Shown here piece after piece: positions 1 through 8,790 of a DNA stretch of 64,000 nt (positions within the stretch are counted from its first letter, which is position 1; each line of letters opens with the position of its first letter). Source of the stretch: Palauibacter sp965207805 (GTDB lineage: Bacteria; Gemmatimonadota; Gemmatimonadetes; Palauibacterales; Palauibacteraceae); the NCBI GenBank assembly GCA_965207805.1, contig OZ242312.1:3472001-3536000 (forward strand), given 5' to 3'. A program made the translations under genes and the position numbers. The notes beneath the pieces were generated by a model. It saw nothing but the letters and a program-made list of their open reading frames with translations. It did no database searches and had not been told where the DNA came from.

Positions 1-1684
1 CCTGGCCGACGTAGCGCATGTAGGCGCGCGCCTTCCCGCTCATCGGCGCGCCCGGCGCCCCGCGCGAGACCACGGCCTCCGCCTCCGCCCTCATCTCGGC
101 GAACACCTCCCGCACGACGGCGGGATCGAACCCGGACAGGCGCATGTAGCGGCTGCGCACGACCTCGTAGGAGATCGGGGCGAGGAGGAAGCCGACGGCC
201 GATCCCACCCCCGCGTCGGCCGGCACCAGGAAACGGTCCACCTCCAGCTTGTCCGCCAGGCGCGCGGCGTGGATGGGGGCGGAGCCCCCGAAGGCGATGA
301 GCGTGCGGCCCGCCACGCCCTTGCCCCATTCGATCGCGTGGGTGCGGGCGGCGTTGGACATGTTCTCGTCCACCATCTCGCTGATGCCGAGCGCGGCGAG
401 CGTCGCGTCGAGTCCAAGTCCGCGTCCCACGCGGGATTCGATCGCGGTCTCGGCCCGCCCCCGGTCGAGGGAGATCGAGCCGCCGGCGAAAAACTCCGGA
501 TCGATCCGCCCCAGGACCACGTCGGCGTCCGTCACCGTGGGTTCGTCGCCGCCTCGGCCGTACGCCGCCGGCCCCGGCTCCGACCCGGCGCTTCCGGGCC
601 CGACCTGGATCCGCTCCAGATCGTCCACGCCGGCGATCGACCCGCCCCCGGCCCCGATCTCCACCATCTCGATCACGGGAATCCGCACCGGCAGCCCGCT
701 CCCCTGCTTGAAGCGGTAGCTGCGCGCGACCTCGAACGTGCGCGAATGGAGCGGCTGCCCCCCGTCGATCACGCACAGCTTCGCCGTCGTCCCGCCCATG
801 TCGAAGGAGAGGACGTCACCGAGGTCGAGGTCGCGCGCGAGGTGGCTGGCGAGGATCGCGCCCCCGGCCGGCCCGGACTCCACGAGGCGGACGGGTGCGG
901 CGACCGCCGTCTCCAGCGTCGTGAGGCCGCCGCCCGAAGTCATGAGGAGGAAGGGACAGGCGAGCCCCGACTCGCGCAGCGAATTCGCGAGCCCCGTCAG
1001 GTAGCGGGCCATAAGCGGCTGGACGTAGGCGTTCGCGCACGCCGTCGACTGCCGCTCGTACTCGCGGACTTCGGGGCACACGTCGGAGGCGAGCGTTACC
1101 GGGAGCCCCGGCCGCCATTCGTCGAGGATCTCGCCGATCCGCCGCTCGTGGTCCGGGTTCGCGTAACCGTGGATGAGCCCCACGGCGACGGACTCCACCT
1201 CCTCCGCCTCGAGCGTCGGGAGGAGCGCGCGCACCGAATCCTCCTCCAGCGGGATGAGGACGCGGCCGCGGTGGTCGACCCGCTCCTCCACCGGGAGCCG
1301 GAGACGGCGGGGGACGAGCGGGGCAGGGCGGTCGACCCCGATGTCGTACTGCTCGAAGCGGTTCTCGTGCGCCATCTCCAGCGCGTCGCGGTGCCCGGAC
1401 GTCACGATGAGCGCCGTGCGCGCGCCCCGCCGCTCGATGATCGCGTTCGTGGCCAGCGTCGTGCCGTGGATGACGAGGCGGACGGCGGAGGGCGGGACGT
1501 CCGCCAGCTCCAGCACCTTGTGCACGCCCTCGAGGACGCCCCGCTCGGGCGCGGAGGCGGTCGTGAGCACCTTCGTCGTGACGAGGCGCCCGCCGGTCTC
1601 CAGCGCCACGTCCGTGAAGGTGCCGCCGATGTCGATGGCGAGCCGCGCTTTGCCGCCCGGCTCGTTCGCTGCCCTTCCGCTCAC
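1..1684 (-). CDS. Hydantoinase/oxoprolinase family protein, HyuA type (3' end off the window)
   Basis: This reads as the N-terminal 561 residues of an ATP-dependent hydantoinase/5-oxoprolinase-type enzyme, which hydrolyses cyclic amides such as hydantoins or 5-oxoproline in the cytoplasm. An actin-like phosphate motif DIGGTFTD sits at residues 18-25, followed by HGTTLATNAI, ESGPAGG and DMGGTTAK, all typical of the HyuA family. The start is a GTG at 1684, which begins just after the TGA of the upstream SDR gene, so the two genes are likely co-transcribed. The family is usually close to 700 residues, so the last part lies left of the window. A HyuB-type partner would be expected there but cannot be seen. 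The exact substrate is not determinable. Confidence 0.87.
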   Translation of the reverse strand, partial: MSGRAANEPGGKARLAIDIGGTFTDVALETGGRLVTTKVLTTASAPERGVLEGVHKVLELADVPPSAVRLVIHGTTLATNAIIERRGARTALIVTSGHRDALEMAHENRFEQYDIGVDRPAPLVPRRLRLPVEERVDHRGRVLIPLEEDSVRALLPTLEAEEVESVAVGLIHGYANPDHERRIGEILDEWRPGLPVTLASDVCPEVREYERQSTACANAYVQPLMARYLTGLANSLRESGLACPFLLMTSGGGLTTLETAVAAPVRLVESGPAGGAILASHLARDLDLGDVLSFDMGGTTAKLCVIDGGQPLHSRTFEVARSYRFKQGSGLPVRIPVIEMVEIGAGGGSIAGVDDLERIQVGPGSAGSEPGPAAYGRGGDEPTVTDADVVLGRIDPEFFAGGSISLDRGRAETAIESRVGRGLGLDATLAALGISEMVDENMSNAARTHAIEWGKGVAGRTLIAFGGSAPIHAARLADKLEVDRFLVPADAGVGSAVGFLLAPISYEVVRSRYMRLSGFDPAVVREVFAEMRAEAEAVVSRGAPGAPMSGKARAYMRYVGQ

Positions 1685-1691
1685 GCGCCGC

Positions 1692-2480
1692 TCACCCGTC
1701 TGCGCGCAGCGGGACGGTGTAGTTCAGCGCCAGGCGCCCCCCGTCCGGGTAGATCGTCTCGCCCGTGAGGTACGAGGCGTAGTCGCTCGCGAGAAAGACG
1801 GCCACCGTCCCGATCTCATCCGGGTCCCCGAACCGTCCCAGCGGCGTGCGGGAGAGGATCGTGCGCCGCGCCTCCTCGTCGGCGATCACCGAGTCGAGGA
1901 TGTCCGTGATGATCGTTCCCGGCCCGATCGCGTTGACCCGGATGTCGTGCGGCGCGAGTGCGACCGCCATTGCCTTCGTGAGCTGCATGATCCCGCCCTT
2001 GGAGGCGGCGTAGGCGAGCTGGTTCGGGATCGTCACCACCGCGTTCGTCGAGGACATGTGGATGATCGACCCCTTCACCCCGCGCGCGACCATGTCCCGC
2101 GCCACGAGGCGGGAGACGAGGAACGTTCCGCGCAGGTTGACGCCCAGCACACGGTCGAAGTCCTCGACCTCGGCGTCGAGGATCGAGCCCGCGGCGACGA
2201 TCCCCGCGTTGTTGAGCAGGATGTCGCAGCGGCCGAACCGTTCCGTGCAGGCCTCGAGCAGGGCCGCGCAGTCGCTCTCCCGGCTCACGTCCGCGCGCAC
2301 GGCGAGCGTCTCCCGCCCCGTCTCCTTCGCGATGCGGCGGGCCGTGTCGGCGCAACGCTCCTTCAGCACGTCCCCCAACACGACATCCGCCCCGTGACGG
2401 GCGAAGGCGAGGGCGCACGCGGCGCCGATCCCCTTCGCCGCCCCCGTGACGATGGCGGTCTTCCCCTCGAGTGTGATCAC
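1692..2480 (-). CDS. SDR family NAD(P)-dependent oxidoreductase
   Basis: A 262-residue classical short-chain dehydrogenase/reductase. The Rossmann nucleotide motif TGAAKGIG is at residues 12-19, the NNAG structural motif at 90-93, the catalytic Ser in the SST stretch near 143-144, and YAASK (catalytic Tyr157, Lys161) at 157-161. The C-terminal DGG motif of the family is present. Length is normal for a single-domain SDR. It lies directly upstream of the HyuA-like gene (7 nt apart), suggesting a shared catabolic operon for a cyclic amide or its keto/hydroxy product. The substrate is unknown; acidic residue Asp37 after the second strand suggests NAD(H) preference, which is an inference. Confidence 0.92.
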   Translation of the reverse strand: MITLEGKTAIVTGAAKGIGAACALAFARHGADVVLGDVLKERCADTARRIAKETGRETLAVRADVSRESDCAALLEACTERFGRCDILLNNAGIVAAGSILDAEVEDFDRVLGVNLRGTFLVSRLVARDMVARGVKGSIIHMSSTNAVVTIPNQLAYAASKGGIMQLTKAMAVALAPHDIRVNAIGPGTIITDILDSVIADEEARRTILSRTPLGRFGDPDEIGTVAVFLASDYASYLTGETIYPDGGRLALNYTVPLRADG

Positions 2481-2647
2481 GCTGAGCCCTTCCTGATTCG
2501 TTGATCCCGAGTTGACCGCCGAAGCGAAGCTGGGGAGGTCGGAGCGACGGTCCCATGGTATCGACGAAAGCGACGTGTGGCATGCGGCGACAGAATCTCA
2601 CCGAGGTCGGGATACGAAGTCTACCTCTCGTGCCTCGGCTCTCGACA

Positions 2648-2688
2648 TGGTATATTCGTGAAATATACCAGAAACACGGAGTATACCA
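2648..2688 (+). promoter_or_regulatory. Palindromic operator of the AbrB/VapC toxin-antitoxin operon
   Basis: A perfect 9-bp inverted repeat TGGTATATT / AATATACCA separated by CGTGA occupies 2648-2670. A third half-site (TATACCA) lies at 2682-2688, running into the antitoxin start codon. The AT-rich arms stand out in this GC-rich DNA. AbrB/MazE-fold antitoxins normally autorepress by binding such palindromes, so this is the likely operator and promoter region of the downstream pair. Confidence 0.7.
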
Positions 2689-2999
2689 TGAAGAAGGAAA
2701 CTCGGAACCCGCCGACCGATGCTTCGCCGGATTCCATGTCCGATCCGTTGCCCGATACCGAACGCGTGACGATCGACGACGCCGGCCGGCTGGTGGTCCC
2801 GGCCCGCTTTCGTCGCGCACTGGACATTCAGGGTCGGCAGCAGTTGGTCATGGGCCTCGAGGGCGACACGATCCGGCTGCGCACCCCGAGCGCCGCACTC
2901 GCGCGGCTGCAGGCCATCGCGCGCCGGCACCGGAAGGGCTCCGGAAGCGTCGTCGATGAGTTCATCCTGGAACGGCGAGCCGAAGCCGCCCGTGAATGA
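2688..2999 (+). CDS. AbrB/SpoVT-fold antitoxin
   Basis: A 103-residue protein with a swapped-hairpin AbrB DNA-binding domain around residues 27-70 (TIDDAGRLVVPARFRRAL and following). This is the antitoxin class that pairs with PIN-domain toxins: it binds DNA as a dimer and blocks the toxin with its C-terminal tail. The ATG at 2688 is chosen because it directly follows the palindromic operator; an upstream in-frame start would place the operator inside the coding region. The stop overlaps the start of the VapC gene, giving translational coupling. Confidence 0.85.
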   Translation: MKKETRNPPTDASPDSMSDPLPDTERVTIDDAGRLVVPARFRRALDIQGRQQLVMGLEGDTIRLRTPSAALARLQAIARRHRKGSGSVVDEFILERRAEAARE

Positions 3000-3390
3000 A
3001 CCGGTCGAGACCGTGCTTGACGCCTCGGCCGTCCTGGCGGCGGTGCTGGAGGAACCCGGGGCGGTTCGCGTTGAACGCGCGCTCAAGCGAGGAGCCGCGA
3101 TGTCGTCGGTGAACGTGGCCGAGGTCGCGGCGCGCCTCTCGCAAGACGGCTGGTCCTCCGGGGACGTGGCGAGTGTCGTTACAAGAATGGGGATCGAAGT
3201 CATTCCCTTCGACCGCCAGGCGGCGCTGCTCAGCGGCGCCTATCGTGAGAGGACGCGTCGCCAGGGCCTCGGATTGGGTGACCGGGCATGCCTGGCCACC
3301 GCAAGCAGACTCGGCCTCCCGGCCATCACTGCGGACCGAAGCTGGGCCGACCTCGAACTCGACGGCGTCAAGGTCGTGCAGATCCGGTAG
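2992..3390 (+). CDS. vapC: PIN-domain toxin, VapC family
   Basis: A type II toxin ribonuclease. Counting from the GTG at 2992 (132 residues), the PIN acidic residues are Asp10 (in VLDASAV), Glu44 (NVAEV), Asp97 (GLGDRA) and Asp115 (TADRSW), the usual Mg2+-binding set that cleaves RNA. GTG 2992 overlaps the antitoxin stop codon by 8 nt and gives a normal VapC length. An in-frame ATG at 2956 with a GGAAG upstream is an alternative that would add 12 residues. Function as a VapBC-like pair is well supported; the RNA target is unknown. Confidence 0.88.
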   Translation: MNEPVETVLDASAVLAAVLEEPGAVRVERALKRGAAMSSVNVAEVAARLSQDGWSSGDVASVVTRMGIEVIPFDRQAALLSGAYRERTRRQGLGLGDRACLATASRLGLPAITADRSWADLELDGVKVVQIR

Positions 3391-3410
3391 GGGACCTGCC
3401 AAGCCCAACC

Positions 3411-5864
3411 TCAGGGGACCAGGGCGCCTGGTTGCCGCTCCTTCACGTGACGGCGCATCCAGTCGAACATCTCCCACACGGTGTGCAGGACCGATTCGCG
3501 GGCCCGGTAGCCGTGGCTTTCGTGGGGCAGCATCACCAGGCGGACGGTGCCTCCCAGACCCTTCACGGCGTGGTACATGCGCTCGGACTGGACGGGGAAG
3601 GTCCCGGAGTTGTTGTCGATGACGCCGTGGGTCAGGAGCAGCGGTTCGTTGATCTTCTCCGCGTGCATGAAGGCCGACATGCCGAAGTAGACCTCCGGCG
3701 CCTCCCAGAAGCTGCGGCGCTCGTACTGGAAGCCGAAGGGCGTGAGGCTCCGGTTGAAGGCGCCGCTGCGCGCGATGCCGGCGGCGAAGTCGTCGGAGTG
3801 CGCCAGCATGTTGGCGGTCATGAAGGCTCCGTAGCTGTGGCCGGCGATCCCGACCCGGTCGCGGTCGGCCACGCCCATCTCGACGAGCTTGTCCACCGCG
3901 GCCTTGCCGTTGGCCACCAGCTGCTCCACGTAGGTGTCGTTCGCCGTAAAGCCGCCCACGATCGGCATCGCGGCGTCGTTGAGCACCGCGTACCCCTGCG
4001 TGAGGAGCAGGAGGTGCGAGGCGCCGGAGATGGTCGTGAAGCGGTGGGCCGAGCCCCTGACCTGACCCGCGCCGTCCTCGTCGGCGAACTCGCGCGGGTA
4101 GGCCCAGACCAGGACCGGGAGACGCTGGCCGGGCTCGTAGTCGGCGGGCAGGTGCAGCTCACCCGATAGCGGGATGCCGTCGCCGCGCTCGTAGTAGATC
4201 TTGCTCTTGGTGATCCCCGCGAGCTGGGGCTGGGGGTCGGGGAAGGAAGTGAGGGCCGTGCGCTCGTCGTTTGCCGTCGTGACGAGGTGGTAGTTCGGGG
4301 GCTCCTCGCCGGTCTCGCGCCGGATGACGATCCGGCCGGCGCGTGCGTCCGCCAGACCGACCACGGTCTCGTAGCTGTCTGCGCCCGAGTGGAAGAGTCG
4401 CTGCCGCCCGGCGTCCGTCAGATCCAGCCGGTCCAGGAATGGCCGGTCTCCTTCCGGAGATCCTCCCGGGCCCGCCAGAAAGATGCTCGTGCCGTCCATG
4501 TGGGCGACCCGCTTGCCGGCCCCGTCCTGCTTCATGACCGGGTCGCCCGGATTGCCGTACCAGTCGTCCGTGCTGCGGTCCCAGAGGAGCGCGGGCTGGG
4601 CGCCGGGAGTGGAGGCCTGCACGGCCCAGGCGCGGGACCGCCGTGTCGGCCAGTCGAATTCGTAGACCAGGGCGGTCGCGCCGTCCTCGCCCCACAGGAC
4701 TGGGTAGCCGAAGCCGAAGGCGCCCGAGCCCAGGCGGTGCTCGGTGCGGACGAGTTCGATGCCCTCTCCGTCGAAGGGCGCCGCGAGCGTCAGCATCCGG
4801 TCGCGGTGGGGCACGTCGAGCGCGGGGTTGCCGCCGTCGAGGGCTTCCACGTAGGCCAGGGTGGCGGGCACGCCGGCGCGCCAGGAGAACTGGCGGAGAC
4901 CAGCGCGGCGAAAGCCCAGGTGCTCGGGGCCGCCCTCGTCCAGCGGGAGCGTGGCGAGCGTGCGCAGGGGTGCGCCGTCGCTGCCGAGGACTTCCACCTC
5001 CTTGGCGAAGCGGGAGTCGGGCACGAGGTACGAGTAGGGGCGAACGGTGCGGACGGACAGGTAGAATTCGCCGCTGGGCGAAGGGTCGAGGGATTCGTAG
5101 ACCGCCGGGGCGCCGATGGGTCGTGTGGTTCCGGTGGCGGCGTCGACGAGGGCCGCCTGCGACGTGAGGTAATAATCGAAGAGCGCCTCGTCGTGGGCGT
5201 CTTCCAGCAGGTCCTGGAAGGTCCATGAAGGGGCGGCCTCGCCGCCGGATTCCTGGGTGACGGGGCCGACGGGGATCGCCGCCGGGGTGGGCGGGCCGCC
5301 GCGGCCATCGGGGACGAAATGGCAGAGCAGCGAACGACTGCCGGGCATCCAGGCGCAGGGTTCGCCGCGGGCGCCGTTCAGGTCCGGGCTCGTAAGGGCT
5401 CGGGCGGCGCCCGTCTCCGGGTCGGCCAGCCAGAGGGCGACGCCGTCCGAGGTCGTTCGCGTGAAGGCGAAGCCGTCGCCGGCAGGTGACCACAGCGGTG
5501 GTCCCAGGCCGTCCTCGGCGCCGGCTACGGCGCGCGTGTCGCCCCCCTCCAGATCGACGACCGAGAAACGCACGAACGGCGGCGCGGCGTGCATGCCGTT
5601 GGTGACCGGACTGATCCTGCGTCCGGCCAGCCGCAGCATCGGCGCGGCCAGATCCTCGATCCCGGGCATGCTCTCGCTGTATGCCAGGACCATCCGGTCA
5701 CCGGATGGACTGATCACCGCCTGGGGGAACGGGGGAGCGTCCAGGATGTCGACGACGTCCGGGGGTGGTGTACGGTAGGCCTCCTGTGCAGCCAGCCGGC
5801 CGGATGGCGGTACAAGCAGGGTGGCGAGTGCAAGGATCGGGGCGGCGAAGCGACGGATCGACAT
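3411..5864 (-). CDS. Secreted S9-family (S9D-like) prolyl oligopeptidase/glutamyl peptidase
   Basis: An 817-residue serine peptidase with a Sec signal peptide (hydrophobic stretch, then GRLAAQE cleavage region), a central beta-propeller-type segment, and a C-terminal alpha/beta-hydrolase domain. The triad is visible: nucleophile Ser677 in GHSYG, Asp750 in GVIDNNSGTF and His784 in HESHGY. These sequences resemble the S9D subfamily that includes chloroplast glutamyl endopeptidase rather than DPP4. The start at 5864 gives a clean signal peptide; an in-frame ATG 13 codons upstream is possible. It is probably a periplasmic or exported peptide-degrading enzyme. It is transcribed away from VapC and downstream of the MBL gene. 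Confidence 0.9.
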   Translation of the reverse strand: MSIRRFAAPILALATLLVPPSGRLAAQEAYRTPPPDVVDILDAPPFPQAVISPSGDRMVLAYSESMPGIEDLAAPMLRLAGRRISPVTNGMHAAPPFVRFSVVDLEGGDTRAVAGAEDGLGPPLWSPAGDGFAFTRTTSDGVALWLADPETGAARALTSPDLNGARGEPCAWMPGSRSLLCHFVPDGRGGPPTPAAIPVGPVTQESGGEAAPSWTFQDLLEDAHDEALFDYYLTSQAALVDAATGTTRPIGAPAVYESLDPSPSGEFYLSVRTVRPYSYLVPDSRFAKEVEVLGSDGAPLRTLATLPLDEGGPEHLGFRRAGLRQFSWRAGVPATLAYVEALDGGNPALDVPHRDRMLTLAAPFDGEGIELVRTEHRLGSGAFGFGYPVLWGEDGATALVYEFDWPTRRSRAWAVQASTPGAQPALLWDRSTDDWYGNPGDPVMKQDGAGKRVAHMDGTSIFLAGPGGSPEGDRPFLDRLDLTDAGRQRLFHSGADSYETVVGLADARAGRIVIRRETGEEPPNYHLVTTANDERTALTSFPDPQPQLAGITKSKIYYERGDGIPLSGELHLPADYEPGQRLPVLVWAYPREFADEDGAGQVRGSAHRFTTISGASHLLLLTQGYAVLNDAAMPIVGGFTANDTYVEQLVANGKAAVDKLVEMGVADRDRVGIAGHSYGAFMTANMLAHSDDFAAGIARSGAFNRSLTPFGFQYERRSFWEAPEVYFGMSAFMHAEKINEPLLLTHGVIDNNSGTFPVQSERMYHAVKGLGGTVRLVMLPHESHGYRARESVLHTVWEMFDWMRRHVKERQPGALVP

Positions 5865-5967
5865 GGTGCAAGCTCCCGCGCGGATGGGTCCGGTTACGCT
5901 CATAGTAGGCCTGGCGCGCCGGGCGTGACAGCGATGGGCGGCCGTTCCCGCAGTGCCCCGTCCGCGC

Positions 5968-5981
5968 GTTCCCGCGGGAAC
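5968..5981. terminator. GC hairpin after the MBL-fold gene
   Basis: A perfect 14-bp palindrome GTTCCCGCGGGAAC lies 5 nt beyond the stop of the minus-strand MBL gene. The same GCGGGAACG/CGTTCCCGC arms recur in hairpins at 8738-8777 and 33937-33975, also at gene ends. No T-run follows, so this is a terminator-like hairpin by position and structure only. Confidence 0.45.
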
Positions 5982-5986
5982 GTCTC

Positions 5987-7426
5987 CTACCCTGGGCAGC
6001 GCGACATTTCGGGGTGCGCGGTCCAGCGCTCGAATGCCTCCCCCGCCGTCTCCAGTTCCACGGTGGTCGAGGCGCCCGGCGCGAGGTCCGTTCGCTGCGT
6101 GGGCCCCAGCTCCGTCCCCGAGGACAGGTGGACTTCGACGCGGACGGCGCACAGAGTCTCGTCCGTCGTGTTTTCCACCGTACCCGCGAAGACGTCCTGC
6201 GCCGGATCGTAGGAGAGGATGAGCCGGGCCCCGCGCCGGGTCGCGTCCCAAGTCTCGTTCCGTTCGATGTACTCCCCCGACTCCTCGCCTTCGTCTCCCT
6301 CGTCGTGCCCGCCTTCGCCGCCGTGCTCGCCATTCTCGCCGTCGTGCTCCCCCCGGGCCTCGCGGCCGTCACCGTCGTGCTCTCCGCGTCCCTCACCGCC
6401 CTCGTCGTGTTCTCCTTCGCCGTCGTGCTCGCCGCCCTCCTCGTGCTCGCCGTCTTCCTCGCCCACGCCGGCGGCGGAGAGCTTCCGGTGCATGCCGCGC
6501 ACGTTGAGTTCGCGCCAGTCGTCGTAGCGGTCCCAGTGGCTGTAGTCCTCCATGAGGACGGTCTCGGCGGTCTCGTCCTCGCTTAACCCCGCCTCGACAG
6601 CGGCCCGCACGGCCGCGTCGAGATCCTGGTAGTACGTGAGCTGCCGCTCGACCGCGGCCCGGTCGCCCTGCGGCCCGTGACCGAACACGATCGTCTCGAA
6701 CGGGATCTCCAGCAGGCCCTCGATCGCGTCGAACTGGTCGGGGAAGTGGAAGCTGGCGAGGTCCTGATACCCGAACCGGTCGCGCGACACGAAATCCACC
6801 GCGAAGGCGAGGCTATGCGCCGGCAGGAAGCCGACCGCGATGTCGTCGCTGTGGCTCCGGCCCAGGTAGTGGAGTTCGATCTCGCCGCCCGCGAGGGTCA
6901 TCGTCTCGTCGAACGTGGCCGTGGGCGGGGGAAGGTCGGGGTTCGCGGCCTCCCTGAGCGGCGCGTCCGCGTTTCGGTGCGCGTAGATGGGGACGTCGGC
7001 CCCGAACGCCTCGCGCAGCACCTCGGCGCCCGTCGCGTGGTCCGCGTGGTTGTGGCTGTAGACGATGGCCGCGAGTTCCGCGTCCGGCGCGACCCGGCGG
7101 ATCTCCTCGGCGTAGGTGGCGGCCGCCTCCACGGAAATCGGGTCGAAGGCGAAGACCCCCTCCGAGGTCACGGCGAACAGGGCGTTGTGTCCGATCCAGC
7201 GGAACTGATACACGCCCTCGGCCACCTCGGTCGTTTCGAACTGCGGCGGCGCGTCGGCGGCCGCCGCCTCTGCGTCCCCGGCGGGTTCGTCGGACGGCGC
7301 ATCTCCTCCGCCGCAGGCGACCCAGGAAAGCGAAGCGCCGAGCGCGACGAGCGAGAGCAGGGGGACGCGAGAGATCAGAGGGATCGACGCGCCGGAGATC
7401 GGGTCGGAAGAGCGCTTGCGAAGCAT
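5987..7426 (-). CDS. MBL-fold metallo-hydrolase lipoprotein with His/acidic linker and C-terminal domain
   Basis: A 479-residue predicted lipoprotein (signal sequence ending at Cys38 in WVACGGG). The metallo-beta-lactamase domain has H125-N-H127-A-D129-H130, His192, Asp211 and His250, the full dinuclear zinc ligand set. Residues 323-386 (DNA 6269-6460) are a low-complexity linker made almost only of Gly, Glu, Asp and His with seven His, in recurring GEHDGE-like units. A roughly 90-residue C-terminal domain resembles small extracellular beta-sandwich (FxLyD-like) domains. The start at 7426 has GGAGG nine bases upstream. Substrate unknown; MBL lipoproteins of this kind act in the periplasm. The linker may bind metal, which is an inference. 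Confidence 0.85.
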   Translation of the reverse strand: MLRKRSSDPISGASIPLISRVPLLSLVALGASLSWVACGGGDAPSDEPAGDAEAAAADAPPQFETTEVAEGVYQFRWIGHNALFAVTSEGVFAFDPISVEAAATYAEEIRRVAPDAELAAIVYSHNHADHATGAEVLREAFGADVPIYAHRNADAPLREAANPDLPPPTATFDETMTLAGGEIELHYLGRSHSDDIAVGFLPAHSLAFAVDFVSRDRFGYQDLASFHFPDQFDAIEGLLEIPFETIVFGHGPQGDRAAVERQLTYYQDLDAAVRAAVEAGLSEDETAETVLMEDYSHWDRYDDWRELNVRGMHRKLSAAGVGEEDGEHEEGGEHDGEGEHDEGGEGRGEHDGDGREARGEHDGENGEHGGEGGHDEGDEGEESGEYIERNETWDATRRGARLILSYDPAQDVFAGTVENTTDETLCAVRVEVHLSSGTELGPTQRTDLAPGASTTVELETAGEAFERWTAHPEMSRCPG

Positions 7427-7552
7427 ATCTACTACCTCCATAGTAGTTGGTGCGGAAGCACTCGGTTGAGACGGGACCGAGTACCGCACCCACACCCGAA
7501 CAAACCTAAGCCGCGACGGGGGGCTGCCAAGATGCTGCAGGGGGCTGCCAAG

Positions 7553-8749
7553 ATGAGGCGGACGTCACGACGGAACGCCAGCCGTGGACCCCGATTCGCC
7601 GTGGGGGTCACGACCGGGTTCACCGCCGGGTGGATGGCGGTGCTCGGCGGAGCGCTCGGAGCCACCGGCCTGCAAGCCCAGGAGGTGGTCGAACTTCCCC
7701 TCGAGGATCGTCGCGTCGCGCCGGACCTCGACCTGGTGTACGCCATCGGATCCGCCACCGCGGCAGCCGAGTGGGAGCAGTTTACGTCGATCTCGGGGAT
7801 CGCCTTCGACGGTGAGGGCAACCTCTACCTCCTGGACGGCACCCGGATGGAGGCCAACGCGCGCGTCGTCGTCGTGGACGCGGCGGGTGGATTCGTGAAC
7901 AGCTTCGGTCGCGCCGGCGACGGCCCGGGCGAGTTCCGCGCCGCGACGCAACTCGTGGTGTGGGAGGACGGTCAGATCCTGGTCGAGGACATGATGCACG
8001 CGGGATACCACGTCTTCAGCCCCGCCGGCGAGTTCGAGCGCATGGTGAGGGAGGGCGGCGGTGGTATGGGATTCGCCATGGCGCGCCGCCCGAACCTCCG
8101 ACCCGAGCGGACGGGCGCGCGCACCCTGATCGGCCGCAGCGGACGCACGATCCAGCGCGTCGACATGTCCGAGGAGGACGTCGGGGATCGCGCGCTCGCG
8201 GAGGCCTGGGCGCCGGTCGAGGACGATGGCCCGCGGAGCGGCGACCTCGAAGACATGATCCGCGAGGTGTGGGGGTTCGAACCCGAACTTCTGTTCGACG
8301 CGCTGCCGTCCGGCGGCGTCGCGTTCTCGGACTCCTCGGCCTGGGCCGTCAAGCTCACCGATCCGTCGGGCGCCATCTCGCGCATCCTGCGCCGGCCCAT
8401 CCGGCCCCTGGCCGTAACGGAGGCGATGGAACGGGAGGAGCGCGAACGGCGGCTCGAGGCCGAGAGCAATCGCACGATCACCCAGCGCGGGAACGCACCG
8501 CCCGCCATGGTGCTCGAGCTCATCGACAACATGAGGTCGCTGCGGCTGGAGGCGGTCGAGAACATGCAGTTCTTCCCGGAAGTGCCGGTCATCGCGGCCC
8601 TGCGCGCGACCTGGGAGGGCGCGCTGTGGGTCCAGCGGAGCACGGAGCCCGGTTCGGACGAACCGGGCCCCATCGATGTGATCGCGCCGGACGGGCAAGG
8701 TCCAACGGATTCACATCTGATTGAGGTGATTGAAGTTGCGGGAACGTAA
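7553..8749 (+). CDS. Six-bladed beta-propeller protein, 5' part, interrupted by the integrated island
   Basis: A Sec-exported NHL/six-bladed propeller protein: a signal peptide ending near GLQAQE, then blade motifs such as GIAFDGEGNLYLLD, VVDAAGGFVNSFGRAGDGPGEF (split here only for description) and ALPSGG. Such proteins are common, often multicopy, in Gemmatimonadota and have no assigned enzymatic role. The frame is native up to PDG at 8687-8695; the last 17 codons up to TAA 8747-8749 come from the island. The missing C-terminus is at 19916-20106. The start is ambiguous because GGGGCTGCCAAGATG occurs twice (7520-7534, 7541-7555), offering ATGs at 7532 and 7553. The truncated product probably lacks its last blade closure. 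Confidence 0.8.
   Translation: MRRTSRRNASRGPRFAVGVTTGFTAGWMAVLGGALGATGLQAQEVVELPLEDRRVAPDLDLVYAIGSATAAAEWEQFTSISGIAFDGEGNLYLLDGTRMEANARVVVVDAAGGFVNSFGRAGDGPGEFRAATQLVVWEDGQILVEDMMHAGYHVFSPAGEFERMVREGGGGMGFAMARRPNLRPERTGARTLIGRSGRTIQRVDMSEEDVGDRALAEAWAPVEDDGPRSGDLEDMIREVWGFEPELLFDALPSGGVAFSDSSAWAVKLTDPSGAISRILRRPIRPLAVTEAMEREERERRLEAESNRTITQRGNAPPAMVLELIDNMRSLRLEAVENMQFFPEVPVIAALRATWEGALWVQRSTEPGSDEPGPIDVIAPDGQGPTDSHLIEVIEVAGT
8685..8696 (+). repeat. attL: left 12-bp direct repeat of island 1
   Basis: CGCCGGACGGGC occurs here and again at 19916-19927. Joining the two flanks through one copy restores the propeller reading frame (DVIAPDGRYLGTL), so this is the crossover core used by the tyrosine integrase encoded 95 bp further in. 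Confidence 0.82.
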
Positions 8750-8777
8750 GGTCCGGCTCCCGCCGTTTCGTTCCCGC
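8738..8777. terminator. Hairpin between propeller remnant and integrase (convergent ends)
   Basis: Perfect 9-bp arms GCGGGAACG (8738-8746) and CGTTCCCGC (8769-8777) lie between the converging propeller and integrase genes, suited to bidirectional termination. No T-run. Confidence 0.4.
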
Positions 8778-8790
8778 TGATCGCGAACTC

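Noticed and set aside
269..1768. A 499-codon plus-strand frame over the first 1.7 kb
   Set aside because: The minus strand encodes the HyuA-type protein with family motifs throughout; the plus frame has none.
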